NCBI RefSeq assembly: GCF_910592395.1
Contig: NC_088316.1
Coordinates: 10,666,001 to 10,730,000, forward strand
DNA: 64,000 bases
Source of the DNA: Lineus longissimus
Lineage: Eukaryota; Nemertea; Pilidiophora; Heteronemertea; Lineidae
Direction: 5' to 3'
The position numbers and the translations under genes were made by a program. The notes beneath the pieces are model-generated. The model ran no database searches. It was not told where the DNA came from and saw nothing but the letters and a program-made list of their open reading frames with translations. This document shows, piece by piece, positions 53,142-63,800 of this stretch. Every line of letters begins with the position of its first letter. The stretch's first letter is position 1.

Positions 53142-54369
53142 TTAATTTATTGTTAGAGGGACATCGTGCAAAAAAGTGGAACTGTCCTCGACAACGTTAT
53201 GCCCAAAAGGACAGAGACGCTTTTCTAACTGAGTACCAAAATGTCTACCTTTTTCGATGAGTAGGTTGTGATTGCTAAGGCGAAACTTAGCCATTTTTGA
53301 AAACAACCCCCTGTTTTTTAGAACATTAAGGTAGGGCTCAAGTTGGTACTCAGTTTTAAAAGTTCTGTAGGTTCTGAGTTTGTTTTTTTGACTAGAATTT
53401 GACCTTTTGTCATTTTGTAATACAGAGAAGAAATGAGAATGATACAATAATTCGAGTGAATTTGATACATTAGTACTACTAGACGAGAGATCGAGATTTT
53501 TCTGAAATTTAGTGTTTAACACATCAATAGTTGCTGATACAGATTTGTTGATACTACAGGACGAAGTGAGCTTTTTGTCAACTTCATAAGCTTCATTAAG
53601 GATTGTATTACTGGAGTTTTTAACATGAGATAGGTAATCAAAAGTATGTTTGAACATAAATACAAGGAAAGGATATTGTCCTAGTTCTGCCTTCACTCCG
53701 CAGTTAGATGTAAATCTATTAACACCCAAGATCCATTTACAAAATTTAGACAATAATTGCTCAAATGGAAAACGATCCAGTTGTTTGACAAATTTATTGC
53801 TGTCGTTAATAAGTAGTGACTTGAGAAAAGCGAAACTCCAAATTTCACAGTTATACATGAGAATTGGCCTGATAAAGCTATTAAACAAACGAATAGCAGT
53901 ACGAGGTTCTATTCGATTGGAGTTAATTGTTTTCATCAGAACATAAAATGCTTTGGAGCCTTTTTTGGTAAGCACTTCAACTCCAGACTTAAAAGAGCCC
54001 TTGTAGTCAATGAATGTTCCAAGATATGTGAAGTCATACACCCTATCAAGTATAACATTGTCCAGTGTAAAAGGTACCTGATCTGAGAGTTTCTTTTCGA
54101 AAACCAAAATCTTTGACTTGTCCAAATTGATTTGAAGTCTCCATGTATTACAATATTGTGACAAGCCGTTGAGACATGTCTGAAGACCTGTTGAGGTTAG
54201 GGAGAAGAGAACCAAATCATCTGCATACAGTAAAGACGACAATTTGGTTGTATCTAATAATGCTGGCGATGGATTAGTCTGATCCAGTACATTTACAATA
54301 TCATTGATAAAAAGATTAAATAGTGTGGGACTAAGAACATCCCCCTGGCGAGTACCAACTTTGACTTTA
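53142..54369 (-). CDS. LINE ORF2, reverse transcriptase C-terminal half
   Basis: The frame begins, after the inserted element, at KVKVGTRQGDVLSPTLFNLF (RT block 4). It contains the catalytic YADDLVLFS (block 5), WRLQINLDKSKILVF, YLGTFIDYKGSF and a long C-terminal region ending with LLIEKGRHFGTQLEKRLCPF, the start of a Cys/His cluster that is broken at the end. An APE-type endonuclease is found upstream on the same strand (56450-57285). Clade not assigned with certainty. The true frame is interrupted at 54370-55520 by the (GAC)n element, so the ATG at 54473 lies in foreign sequence. Confidence 0.85.
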
Positions 54370-55409
54370 AATGAAATGGCCAGGGCCATTGTGCTCACCT
54401 CATGTGGAGGAAAGATGGATAAAGAGCATGGTATTGTGTCATGTAGTGTTAGGTTTGATGTAGGTCCAAGCAATTACAATTTCCCCAAAATGGCCAATTT
54501 ACAGTACATTCGACCTCTGTGACCTTGAAAAGTAGGTCAAATCAAAGAAGACCCGGGTGATACATTGAATGGTTGTTAGAATTAGATGTACCTATGATAT
54601 AAAATTGATGCCAATCGGGCAAGTCATTACTAGGAATAATGGCATTTTGATGAATTTAGGATTTGGCCCCCTCCCTGGAGGCCAATGCCAAAAAAAAAAC
54701 GCACCAAACTTCGGTACCTGAGATCACTTGACCAAGGGGTACATGTGTACTTAATTTGTGATCAATAGTCATAGCAGTTAAGAAACGTGCCATAGTTACG
54801 TCCTGACGGCGAATTTACATCATTTGACCTCTGTGACCTTGACAAGAAGGTCAAATTAAAAACCTGTGTGACATATACTGTATGGTGGTTAGATGTACCC
54901 ATGATATCAAATTGGTGGCAATCGGGCAAGAAGTTAAGGAATAATCACATTTTTAAGGTTTTTGGATTTTGCCCCCTGGTGGTCAAGTGGTGAATCATAT
55001 TGGACCAAACTTCGGTCCCTGAGATCACCTGACTAAGGGGTAAATGTGTACCAAATTTGGTATCAATAGTCATTGCAGTTTAGAAACGTGCCATCGTTAC
55101 ATCCTAACGGCCAATTTACACCATTTGACCTCTGTGACCTTGAAAAGGAGGTTAAATCAAAAACCCGGAGGATATATGATGCACCTTTGCTAGAAGTACC
55201 TACCATATTTTTTTCAAAATTTCCCGACTACTATTAAGGGAGATATTGCATATTTTCACTTTTAACATTTGGCCCCCTGGTGGCCAAACCATGAAACGAA
55301 TCGGACTGAAACTTGGTCTCCAAGGTGTCATTACATAAGGGTACATGTGTACCAAGTTTCAACTCAATAACTCTTACAGTTACGAAACGTGCCCTGCTAA
55401 CGGACGACG

Positions 55410-55471
<62 letters not shown>

Positions 55472-55520
55472 ACGCCACGGTATGGGATAAGCTCACCTCT
55501 GCTAAGAGGTGAGCTAAAAA
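54370..55520 (+). mobile_element. (GAC)n-tailed non-coding element, copy 2, inserted in the LINE RT
   Basis: Near-identical to 49767-50925, with the same start, three internal ~300 bp units, (GAC)n array (about 55402-55470) and terminal hairpin plus A5. It splits the LINE between RT block 3 (SSCIKFPQGMS) and block 4 (VGTRQGDVLSP). No obvious target duplication beyond A/T bases. Confidence 0.85.
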
Positions 55521-56427
55521 CCGTGACATCCCTTGAGGGAATTTGATACAACTTGACATAGAACCATAAAAGTTTTTTATATAATTAAGGAAGTTGCCAG
55601 AAATATTGACGTTCATCATTTCAGAGAATAAACCACTATGCCAAACACTGTCGAATGCCTTTTTAAGGTCGACAAAACAACAATATATTTTTTTACCTTT
55701 GCTGAAGTACTTGTTAACAATGGTTTTGATGAAAAAAATGTTGTCACTAGTTCTGGCACTTTTCTTAAAGCCATTCTGACAATTACTGATAACATTATTC
55801 CGATCCATATATGATACAAGCCTGGCATTTAGTACAGATGAGAACAGTTTACATAAACAGCTGGAAATAGTAATTCCACGATAATTATTAGGGTCAATGG
55901 GGTCACCTTTTTTTTAAAAAGAGGGACAATATAACCATATCTCCATTGAGATGGAGAAAGTGAACTACCTAAAATTAGATTGAAAACTTTGGTGAGGAGA
56001 GGCAAAAGGTGATCTGAGCCAGTTTTAATCATTTCATTAGAAATTGAATCAAAACCAACTGCCTTACCATTTTTGAGCTTTTTAATGGATTTTTTAATTT
56101 CACCAATAGTGAATGGTTTGTTGAGTTCTGCGACTTCTGAATCAGAGATGGAACAATTATGTAATTGAGCCTGAGGATTGGATCCCTGTACAGAATCACA
56201 TGTAGGACTACTACTACCTTTAAAGTCTGAAGGAAGAGCAAGATCCTCAAAATGCTTTAAAAAAACCGATGGATTGACATTATTTTGGGCCGGCGTCTGA
56301 GCACTTTAATTTAATTGTTTTATAGTTTCCCAGAACATCTTTGGGTCTTTTTTCTCGGACTCACATAGTTTGTTAACAAGAAAATCCTTATTTTCTCTTT
56401 TGGCTCTTTTGATCGCTTTGTTATATA
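55521..56427 (-). pseudogene. LINE ORF2, reverse transcriptase N-terminal part with frameshifts
   Basis: From high to low coordinates the minus strand reads the linker FTIGEIKKSIKKLKNGKAVG (about 56050-56115), EMIKTGSDHLLPLLTKVFNL, YIVPLFKK (about 55915), then NCQNGFKKSARTSDNIFFIK and CCFVDLKKAFDSVWH. These are RT blocks 0-3. An extra A in the run at about 55912-55920 shifts frame, and at least one more shift lies near 56250-56430. Ends at the (GAC)n element (55520). Confidence 0.8.
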
Positions 56428-57285
56428 TTAGTTGCACATAGCTCGAAGGCGACTTACGAGATAAGTATTATTGGGCTCGCGGGCGAGAGTCTTTGATAGA
56501 CTTCGGATATTAGACCGCAGATATTTGCAGTTTTCGTTATACCAACGTTTGTGCGACTTCTTGGGATTTGTCCTCTGATGAGGTTTAGAGCCTATGGATA
56601 TTTTTAGACTGACCTCAGCAGCTTCAGTAAAAATACGGTTCACATCACGAATGGCTGCGTCTATACCAGATTGTTCGTTACTGTATTGTATGCTTTGAAA
56701 GTACCGTAACTGTGCATTAATTGCCTTAGATTCCAATTCCTTAGCAAATTTCAGTTTACCATCATCATTCCATAAATACTTTTTTGGTAATGGAGTCAAA
56801 TCACACAGTGACTCATCAATCCTATCCTTTGTTAATAAATCTATCGGTACATTGATGTCAAAAGAGATCTGACAATGATCGGACAGAGCAAGATCAAAAG
56901 GATGTACACAAAAATGGTTTACAGATGCAAACAGCTCTTCAGAGACAAGTGTGTGGTCTATTGCACTTTTAAACACTTTATCCTGGCATACTTTAAAATA
57001 TGTGAAGTTACCAAAATAATCACCAATGTCTCTACCATTCAAAAATCTAAGTTTGTTTCCAACAGCAATATCAATCAGGGATTTACCATGTCTGTTGAGA
57101 ACATTATCACGATGAAGCCTCATTGGGATACTGTCATCATCACATACATAATTCAAATGGTCACCAATTGGCAAATGGTGGATGGAATCTTTCTGAATAA
57201 AGTCGAGTTCTCCACCGATTCGACTATTGAAATCACCGGATAGAGCTATCATACCCTGACTTTTATACATAAGTACCTCATCCTC
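56428..57285 (-). CDS. APE endonuclease C-terminal part of the same LINE
   Basis: Contains GDFNSRIGG, SAIDHTLVSEEL and LALSDHCQISFDI. These are the GDFN, DH and SDH signature motifs of the APE-type endonuclease of non-LTR retrotransposons, followed by a linker with KSHKRWYNENCKYLRSNIR. The N-terminal catalytic part is missing. The open frame continues upstream into a different LINE at 57286, making a chance chimeric ORF of 373 codons (56428-57549). Confidence 0.8.
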   Translation of the reverse strand, partial: EDEVLMYKSQGMIALSGDFNSRIGGELDFIQKDSIHHLPIGDHLNYVCDDDSIPMRLHRDNVLNRHGKSLIDIAVGNKLRFLNGRDIGDYFGNFTYFKVCQDKVFKSAIDHTLVSEELFASVNHFCVHPFDLALSDHCQISFDINVPIDLLTKDRIDESLCDLTPLPKKYLWNDDGKLKFAKELESKAINAQLRYFQSIQYSNEQSGIDAAIRDVNRIFTEAAEVSLKISIGSKPHQRTNPKKSHKRWYNENCKYLRSNIRSLSKTLAREPNNTYLVSRLRAMCN

Positions 57286-58534
57286 ATCGCCGCAGTCTAA
57301 TGCTTGTAGCCAAGCATCAACTGATTCAAGAAGAATTGTGACACAACTCTTTTTATCCATGAAGCCATGTTGGTCTTCGGACATGAGGTTGTTCATTTTG
57401 AGGTGGTCCCAAACTGAGTCTTTTACAATCTGTTCAAGAAGTTTGCAGCAGATGCTTGTCAGACTTATAGGTCTGTAGTTAGACGGGAGATGTTTATCAC
57501 CTTTTTTGTGGATTGGGATAACAGTAGCCATTTTCCAATCGTCGGGCACTGTTGACGAGGACAGGCATTTATTGAATAGAATAGTGAGGGGGGGTGGTCA
57601 ATTCTTCCTGGAGTTCATGCAGCATGTGAGGGTGTAGTCCATCAGGGCCTTGACTTTTGTTAGGTTTTAGCTGGCTTAGTTTCTTTTTAACTGTATCCTC
57701 TGAGATGTTGGGTTTGGCGATAGGTACATTTATCTTTTTTTCCGGTGGGTTTGGCATATTTGTTTTGGATTCGTCAGTGAAGACGCTAGCAAAATAGTCG
57801 TTCAATAAGTTAGCGCGGTCTATATCTGAGGTGAAAGTTTTACCGGTTTCATCTCGTAGATCAGGGATACCTTGTGGTGATTTAGTTTTACTTTTGTAGT
57901 ATGCCCAGAAGGCCCTTGGATTGCATTTGGACTCTTTTGCGATTTTTTGCTCGAACTGTCTTGTTGCTCTTCGTACTTCTTTTTTGGCTAAGTTTCTCGC
58001 CGCAATGTATTCCTGGTAGTCGTGGCCCTCACGGGTTTCAAGGTATCGTCTGTAGGATTTATGTTTAGCACGGACCTTGCCAAATGCTTTGTTATTCATC
58101 CATAGGGGTTTCACCTTCTTTGAGTTACCAATGAAAACCCGGTTCGTAGGGACGTATTTGTTCCTGAGGGCCAGTAAAGTTGATTTGATTTTTTCCCATG
58201 CATCGTTTGCACCCATGTGCAAGATCTCCTCACTTAAAGTACCATTTCTTAGTTCGTCTTTAATGGCTTTATAGTCCGCTTTCTGGTATTGATACTTAAT
58301 TTTGCCAATAGGCTCAAACTTGTGGTGCGGGCAGACGACAGTGAAAGTCAGTACATCGTGGTCGCTTTTTCCCAGGCCTGACCTATGGGAAACTGAGCCG
58401 TCGATAACTTGGTCTGAGGAGATGACTAGGTCATCAAGGGTGGACTTTTGACCATCACGGTGCCTGGTGGGAGCGGACGTGTGTTGAGAGGCCAGGGAGT
58501 CCTTGAACGTGTCTAGGAATATAGATGCCGCGTG
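57286..58534 (-). pseudogene. CR1-like LINE ORF2 fragment, inverted arm of a palindrome
   Basis: From 58534 downward this encodes endonuclease tail (STLDDLVISSDQ, SGLGKSDHDVLTF), linker (LWMNNKAFGKVRAKHKSYRR, FWAYYKSKTKSPQG) and RT start (KPNKSQGPDGLHPHML, VIPIHKKGDKHLPSNYRPIS, DQHGFMDKKSC). It breaks off after ALDCGD at 57286, before the catalytic palm. One extra C in a C run (about 57587-57593) shifts frame against the other arm. It is nearly identical to 58560-59422 in reverse, except for 384 bp present only here. Confidence 0.85.
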
Positions 58535-58559
58535 GTTTTTACCTACCTTAGCGTCTGAG
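58535..58559. other. 25 bp centre of the LINE palindrome
   Basis: Non-repeated spacer between two head-to-head LINE arms. The flanking CACGCGGCATCTATATTCCT and its complement are exact. Confidence 0.85.
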
Positions 58560-60539
58560 CACGCGGCATCTATATTCCTAGACACGTTCAAGGACTCCCT
58601 GGCCTCTCAACACACGTCCGCTCCCACCAGGCACCGTGATGGTCAAAAGTCCACCCTTGATGACCTAGTCATCTCCTCAGACCAAGTTATCGACGGCTCA
58701 GTTTCCCATAGGTCAGGCCTGGGAAAAAGCGACCACGATGTACTGACTTTCACTGTCGTCTGCCCGCACCACAAGTTTGAGCCTATTGGCAAAATTAAGT
58801 ATCAATACCAGAAAGCGGACTATAAAGCCATTAAAGACGAACTAAGAAATGGTACTTTAAGTGAGGAGATCTTGCACATGGGTGCAAACGATGCATGGGA
58901 AAAAATCAAATCAACTTTACTGGCCCTCAGGAACAAATACGTCCCTACGAACCGGGTTTTCATTGGTAACTCAAAGAAGGTGAAACCCCTATGGATGAAT
59001 AACAAAGCATTTGGCAAGGTTAAAAAGAAACTAAGCCAGCTAAAACCTAACAAAAGTCAAGGCCCTGATGGACTACACCCTCACATGCTGCATGAACTCC
59101 AGGAAGAATTGACCACCCCCCTCACTATTCTATTCAATAAATGCCTGTCCTCGTCAACAGTGCCCGACGATTGGAAAATGGCTACTGTTATCCCAATCCA
59201 CAAAAAAGGTGATAAACATCTCCCTTCTAACTACAGACCTATAAGTCTGACAAGCATCTGCTGCAAACTTCTTGAACAGATTGTAAAAGACTCAGTTTGG
59301 GACCACCTCAAAATGAACAACCTCATGTTCGAAGACCAACATGGCTTCATGGATAAAAAGAGTTGTGTCACAATTCTTCTTGAATCAGTTGATGCTTGGC
59401 TACAAGCATTAGACTGCGGCGACAGCATAGACGTCATCTTTCTCGACTACTCTAAAGCTTTTGACTCCGTCCCGCATGCAAGACTAATTTCTAAACTAAA
59501 GGGTTATGGCATTACCGACCCTTGGCTAAGCTGGATAGAAAACTTCTTGGCTGACCGAACACAAAATGTCCAAATAAATAACAGCCTATCCCATACTAGA
59601 CACGTAAAGAGCGGTGTCCCACAGGGTAGTGTCCTGGGACCTCTACTTTTTATAATTTTTGTTGATGACCTTACTGACTCAACCACATCGCCTACCAAAC
59701 TCTTTGCGGATGACGCAAAAACCTTCGAAACGATCAACTCCACCCAGGACTGCCTACAACTCCAGCAAGGCCTCTCCAACATAGACGATTGGTCGGTAAT
59801 ATGGCAAATGGGTTTCAACCTTGCCAAGTGCAAGCACATGAGATTTGGCAGATTCAAAATTGACCATCATTATACGCTAAGAAATGAAGCAGGGGGGCTC
59901 CATCTGATTGAGCGGGTGTACACTGAAAAGGACCTCTGTGTAACCCTCGATCCCAAACTTTCTTTTGATACCCATATCAATACCATCATAAAGCGAGCGA
60001 ATAGTATTCTCGCAACAATTAAACGCACTTTCACAGAGCTTAACAAAAGCACCTTCCGGCTCCTCTTCAAGTCGCTCGTGAGACCGCACTTAGAATATGC
60101 TCAGGAGGTCTGGTCCCCCTACTGGAAAGGGGAACAGGATGCTATAGAGAAGGTCCAACGACGGGCCACCAAACTCGTAAAAGGTATCAAAAACCAATCA
60201 TATGAGACCAGATTAAGGGCCCTCAATCTCCCTACTCTAAAACACCGGAGACTAAGGGGAGATCTCATTAGTACGTACAAGATCACCCATGGGTCCACCC
60301 TCACGAACCTGCAAATCCCCTACTCCGACAATAAAAACTTGCGGGGACATCCCCTCAAACTAGCCCCTATCAGAGCTCAACACCAACGAAGATGCCACTT
60401 CTTTTCCAACAGGATAGTAGTCCCTTGGAATGACCTACCAGAGGAAATTGTAATGTCGCCTAGTGTTAACACCTTCAAATCCAGACTTGACAAGTTTTGG
60501 GTCTCAAAGGGGAAAAACATTTATGCCTATAGCTGGTAA
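58560..60539 (+). CDS. CR1-like LINE ORF2 (RT to C-terminus), internal deletion
   Basis: An open frame of 678 codons from 58503; the first 19 codons read across the palindrome centre. It carries the SDH end of the endonuclease, then RT blocks NYRPISLTS, FLDYSKAFDSVPH, SGVPQGSVLGPLLF and the catalytic LFADDAKTF. The CR1/L2-type C-terminus is LFKSLVRPHLEYAQEVWSPY, EKVQRRATKLVKG and LPTLKHRRLRGDLISTYKI. Compared with the inverted arm, 384 bp (128 codons) between FGKV and KKKLSQ are missing in frame, with GT at both break points. The endonuclease N-terminus is absent, so the copy is 5' truncated and not active by itself. Confidence 0.9.
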   Translation, partial: HAASIFLDTFKDSLASQHTSAPTRHRDGQKSTLDDLVISSDQVIDGSVSHRSGLGKSDHDVLTFTVVCPHHKFEPIGKIKYQYQKADYKAIKDELRNGTLSEEILHMGANDAWEKIKSTLLALRNKYVPTNRVFIGNSKKVKPLWMNNKAFGKVKKKLSQLKPNKSQGPDGLHPHMLHELQEELTTPLTILFNKCLSSSTVPDDWKMATVIPIHKKGDKHLPSNYRPISLTSICCKLLEQIVKDSVWDHLKMNNLMFEDQHGFMDKKSCVTILLESVDAWLQALDCGDSIDVIFLDYSKAFDSVPHARLISKLKGYGITDPWLSWIENFLADRTQNVQINNSLSHTRHVKSGVPQGSVLGPLLFIIFVDDLTDSTTSPTKLFADDAKTFETINSTQDCLQLQQGLSNIDDWSVIWQMGFNLAKCKHMRFGRFKIDHHYTLRNEAGGLHLIERVYTEKDLCVTLDPKLSFDTHINTIIKRANSILATIKRTFTELNKSTFRLLFKSLVRPHLEYAQEVWSPYWKGEQDAIEKVQRRATKLVKGIKNQSYETRLRALNLPTLKHRRLRGDLISTYKITHGSTLTNLQIPYSDNKNLRGHPLKLAPIRAQHQRRCHFFSNRIVVPWNDLPEEIVMSPSVNTFKSRLDKFWVSKGKNIYAYSW

Positions 60540-60707
60540 TAGTCCACTGCTCGCCTGTCTATGCATACCATATTATCATATTTATAACGATATTATCTAT
60601 TCTGTGTGAAGTGTGTTTTTCTAGTTACCCATTTGTAAACTTTCTATCACTGCTCTACAATCTTATCCCTGTGACAAACTTTCAAACATACCATTATCAT
60701 CTTCCAG
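60540..60707 (+). other. Probable LINE 3' flank or leader
   Basis: AT-rich, ends TTATCATCTTCCAG immediately before the ATG of the next ORF, which resembles a splice acceptor. Confidence 0.4.
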
Positions 60708-61475
60708 ATGGACAACGAACCGATTATAGACACCGATCTAGATTACGACGATGATTCTGACGATTCCGTAGACACCGGGACGACTCAGTCCGAGCCGAGC
60801 GACAGCGGCACCGAGGAAGGTAGGCTAGAAGACGATCATATGCCACCGGCATCCAACGACATCAGACACGTGGTGATGGGGGGAGTGTGCGTGTACAGTG
60901 AGAATATCCATGAGGATGATGTAGGAATGAATTTTGTCACCATTGGACGCCCTACGGGCAGCAGCTGTCCGATCTGTCCCCATCAAACCACAAGGTTGAA
61001 GCGGCACGTGCTGGTGGTCCACCTGCCATGGTTCACGCGTGGAAGCTCCGCATGCTTCTCCTGCAGGCACCAGCACGGGTGTCGACCGATACTAGAGCGG
61101 ACACACCCCAACTGCCCGAAGAACGAGGATCTGCTAACCATGAGTCTGTGGGCGGAACGCGTACACAGAATGCTTATCCGCCTCGCCATGGCTTTCAACC
61201 TACCAAATCTCCACTGCCTATTCCTCAAAGTTATAAACGAAAAACTCTTCCCACCTCAACCGAAACTGGGAGCTTATAACTCGCCCTTTGATCCAACAGA
61301 ACAATCCTTCATGCACAGATATGAATTCATGTTCAATCCATATCACAAACCTACAACAGTCTTCACCGCATCGCCACCAAACAGTCCTATCGCTATAGTC
61401 CACTGGAGAACCCTGTTAAACATCATAAGCATCGCTCCAGTGGACACTGTCGCTGCTATCTTCAACTTCCAGTAA
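60708..61475 (+). CDS. Zinc-finger protein with acidic N-terminus, family unnamed
   Basis: A 255-residue ORF. Residues 1-55 are strongly acidic (Asp/Glu/Ser). CPICPHQTTRLKRHVLVVH (about 92-110) is a C2H2-type finger, followed by LPWF and a second Cys/His cluster, CFSCRHQHGC...HPNC. The rest is helical with no motif I know. I associate the pattern CPxC...LxRH...HLPWF...ACxxC with invertebrate retroelement-linked proteins, but cannot place it further. The ATG follows an acceptor-like CTTCCAG, so the ORF may be an internal or 3' exon. It lies 169 bp after the LINE stop. Confidence 0.6.
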   Translation: MDNEPIIDTDLDYDDDSDDSVDTGTTQSEPSDSGTEEGRLEDDHMPPASNDIRHVVMGGVCVYSENIHEDDVGMNFVTIGRPTGSSCPICPHQTTRLKRHVLVVHLPWFTRGSSACFSCRHQHGCRPILERTHPNCPKNEDLLTMSLWAERVHRMLIRLAMAFNLPNLHCLFLKVINEKLFPPQPKLGAYNSPFDPTEQSFMHRYEFMFNPYHKPTTVFTASPPNSPIAIVHWRTLLNIISIAPVDTVAAIFNFQ

Positions 61476-62101
61476 ATGTACCCAACTACGACCGGCAATG
61501 CCTCGTATTGGGAATCTCATTGTACATTGTCATATCTAAACATGTCCCTCATCACTCCATTAGTATGGTCGACAGGTATATGCCTCGATCATGTCAAATC
61601 ATCTACCCATCAAATTCCATTGACGCTGTAAATACTACCCCATATCATGCGTTTTTGAGACCTGAACAACGTCAATAGGTCCATGCCTTGACGTCACCCT
61701 CTGGTCATCAACCATCATTTAAATCCATCTTGTAAATACAAGTAGCCAACAACTCACCATAAATTCATTATCCGGCAAAAGGCATCGCCTTGGCCCCGTC
61801 CATCATCCATCACCAACACCCGTTAGCCAGTCATTGCTCTCACTAAACCATCTTTCACCACTAGCCATCAAACATATGTCGATATGGTGCCGCCTCGACA
61901 TAATATATCTTACCATTGATGCTTCATCGCCATTACCAAATATCTTCGCCTGACAATCCATATAATAGATCATTATCATACTATTCTAACAGTTAACTGA
62001 ACATTCAAGAACCACCTGGCAGACTAGTGTCACGCTGAACAAATTCGACTTCAAGCAAAGAACGCCAACCAAAGGAAGCTTCTAGGTCAGTAACCATTGC
62101 G
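61476..62101 (+). other. Non-coding interval, possible intron or 3' UTR
   Basis: CA-rich sequence with many CCATCA and CATTA words. No frame. Confidence 0.4.
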
Positions 62102-62404
62102 ATGTTCACGCCCACGAGCGAACACTACAGCACAATCTACGATCACCACTGCCATGACACACCAGTCCAGGTTCAGGCTGTTATATGCGAACCTGACTTA
62201 AAACACTCTGCACCAGACATATCTGTTCCACTCATCGCACTGCACTCCTTTGTGTTGATATTTGCACTACTTTCTCACTTCTTTCTATTGTTTGCTAATG
62301 ACAGCATGTTCAAAACTAAGAAAGCAAGATGGTCTCAAGAAGAAAATGGCATATTGTTCAGGGACATGAAAAACTTGGAGGAACAAACACTCCAGCTCAG
62401 ATAA
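62102..62404 (+). CDS. Hypothetical 100-residue ORF with a transmembrane segment
   Basis: From ATG 62102 the frame holds DHHCHD near the start, a hydrophobic span VPLIALHSFVLIFALLSHFF (about 42-61), then a basic/acidic tail KKARWSQEENGILFRDMKNL. The tail looks like the start of a Myb/SANT-type helix. It may be a downstream exon of the zinc-finger gene. Coding status is uncertain. Confidence 0.35.
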   Translation: MFTPTSEHYSTIYDHHCHDTPVQVQAVICEPDLKHSAPDISVPLIALHSFVLIFALLSHFFLLFANDSMFKTKKARWSQEENGILFRDMKNLEEQTLQLR

Positions 62405-63477
62405 GAACAAAGGAACAACCTGGTGATGGAAAAACAGGAAGTCGTTTTGCCAAAGTCCATCGAGGCCATGAGAGCAGACAATAACAAAGATTAGATTTGC
62501 TAACTGAGCCCCCCCCCCCCCCCCCCGTATATCTAAAGTGTGTTCATCCACATTCAGCTCAATTGAGGAAGTTCCAATGTCTTGTTCTACTATCAGGTTG
62601 TGGAGTATTCTTAAAATGAAACCTTTATTGTGGGGCATATGGTGGAAAATAATGTATAGCGTGAAAATTTCTTTTGCAGAACATGTTTACAAATTCTGCC
62701 AGGTGTCTGTAAGTTGCTAAAATATTCTTTCACAGATTTTAGACCCCTCCCCCCCCCCCAGATTTGGTGCTGCTGCTGTGAATATCTTCTAAAGGGTTTT
62801 CTTTACATTGAACATAAAAACATGGAAATCCTGACACAAAGCTTCGTTTCTCACCTAATTAATTTTGGTATTGGTATCACTTACCTGTCTTTGCCACTAG
62901 AAGTGATGTGTTCGTGGCCTAGTGTGTGTGGTCATGTCATTGATGATGTGGTGTGTCTCAAACATGGTATGCAAGTCGCATACTCCGGTCTCCTAATACC
63001 TCATCAACAAAAAGCCAAATGCTTCATTATTTTTTGAGTAATTATAACAATACTGTAAACCAAGAAATGTGCATAACCATTAGCATTTTGTCAATTTGTT
63101 TTCCATTTAGGATAGTGTTTTGGAGATAGGGTTCAATTTCATTCCATTTTATCTTACTTTTTGCATAGAACTTTACATGTCATTCACAATTAGTGAAACC
63201 AAAACACATAAAAAGGCACACGAATAGTTATTGGTTTATAATAGGCTTGTTTAATAAGCACAGAGTATGTTGCCGAATTATTTTGTGGATGATGTTTTGT
63301 CATTACATTTGTGATAAAGCAAGGGTCAATTTTTTCCTGATTTGTTGGATTACAACGTGAGGAAGTTAATGAGAGGGCAAGTACTTCTGAATTTCATGCG
63401 CAAATTTTCAAATCACGTCCATAAGCAGGTTACGAAAGCCCAGTCATCTGTTGCTCGCTCCAAAAAGGTTGTGTTCC
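62405..63477. other. Non-coding sequence with poly-C runs
   Basis: C runs at about 62510-62526 and 62749-62759. Nothing else recognised. Confidence 0.5.
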
Positions 63478-63800
63478 TTTTATCATATTGGAGCTTCAAT
63501 ATTTGACAGTGTGCTCTGGTTTCGTCCAGTCTATTACCAATCATTTTGTTACAAGCACTCTGGTCATGTTGACAACTCAGTGTGTGTGGTAATTGTTTGT
63601 CTTGCATAATGTTTTGTTCATTTTATCATATTGGAGATTCAATATTCGACTGTGTGCTCTGGTTTCGTCCAGTCTATTACCAATCACTTTGTTACAAGCA
63701 CTCTGGTCATGTTGACAACTCAGTGTGTGTGGTAATTGTTTGTCTTGCATAATGTTGTGTTCATTTTATCATATTGGAGATTCAATATTCGACAGTTAGT
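63478..63800. repeat. 143 bp tandem repeat, about 2.2 units
   Basis: Units start TTTTATCATATTGGAG at 63478, 63621 and 63764. Each full unit contains GTGCTCTGGTTTCGTCCAGT and CACTCTGGTCATGTTGACAA. The copies are almost identical, so expansion is recent. No coding potential. Confidence 0.9.

Noticed and set aside
58503-58559. First 19 codons of the forward LINE ORF as its true N-terminus
   Set aside because: They read antisense sequence of the inverted arm and the palindrome centre, not LINE protein.
59000-59040. The 384 bp difference between LINE arms as a spliced intron
   Set aside because: A GT...AG cut would leave a different junction from the one seen. The removed sequence is normal LINE coding sequence. 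Microhomology deletion fits better.
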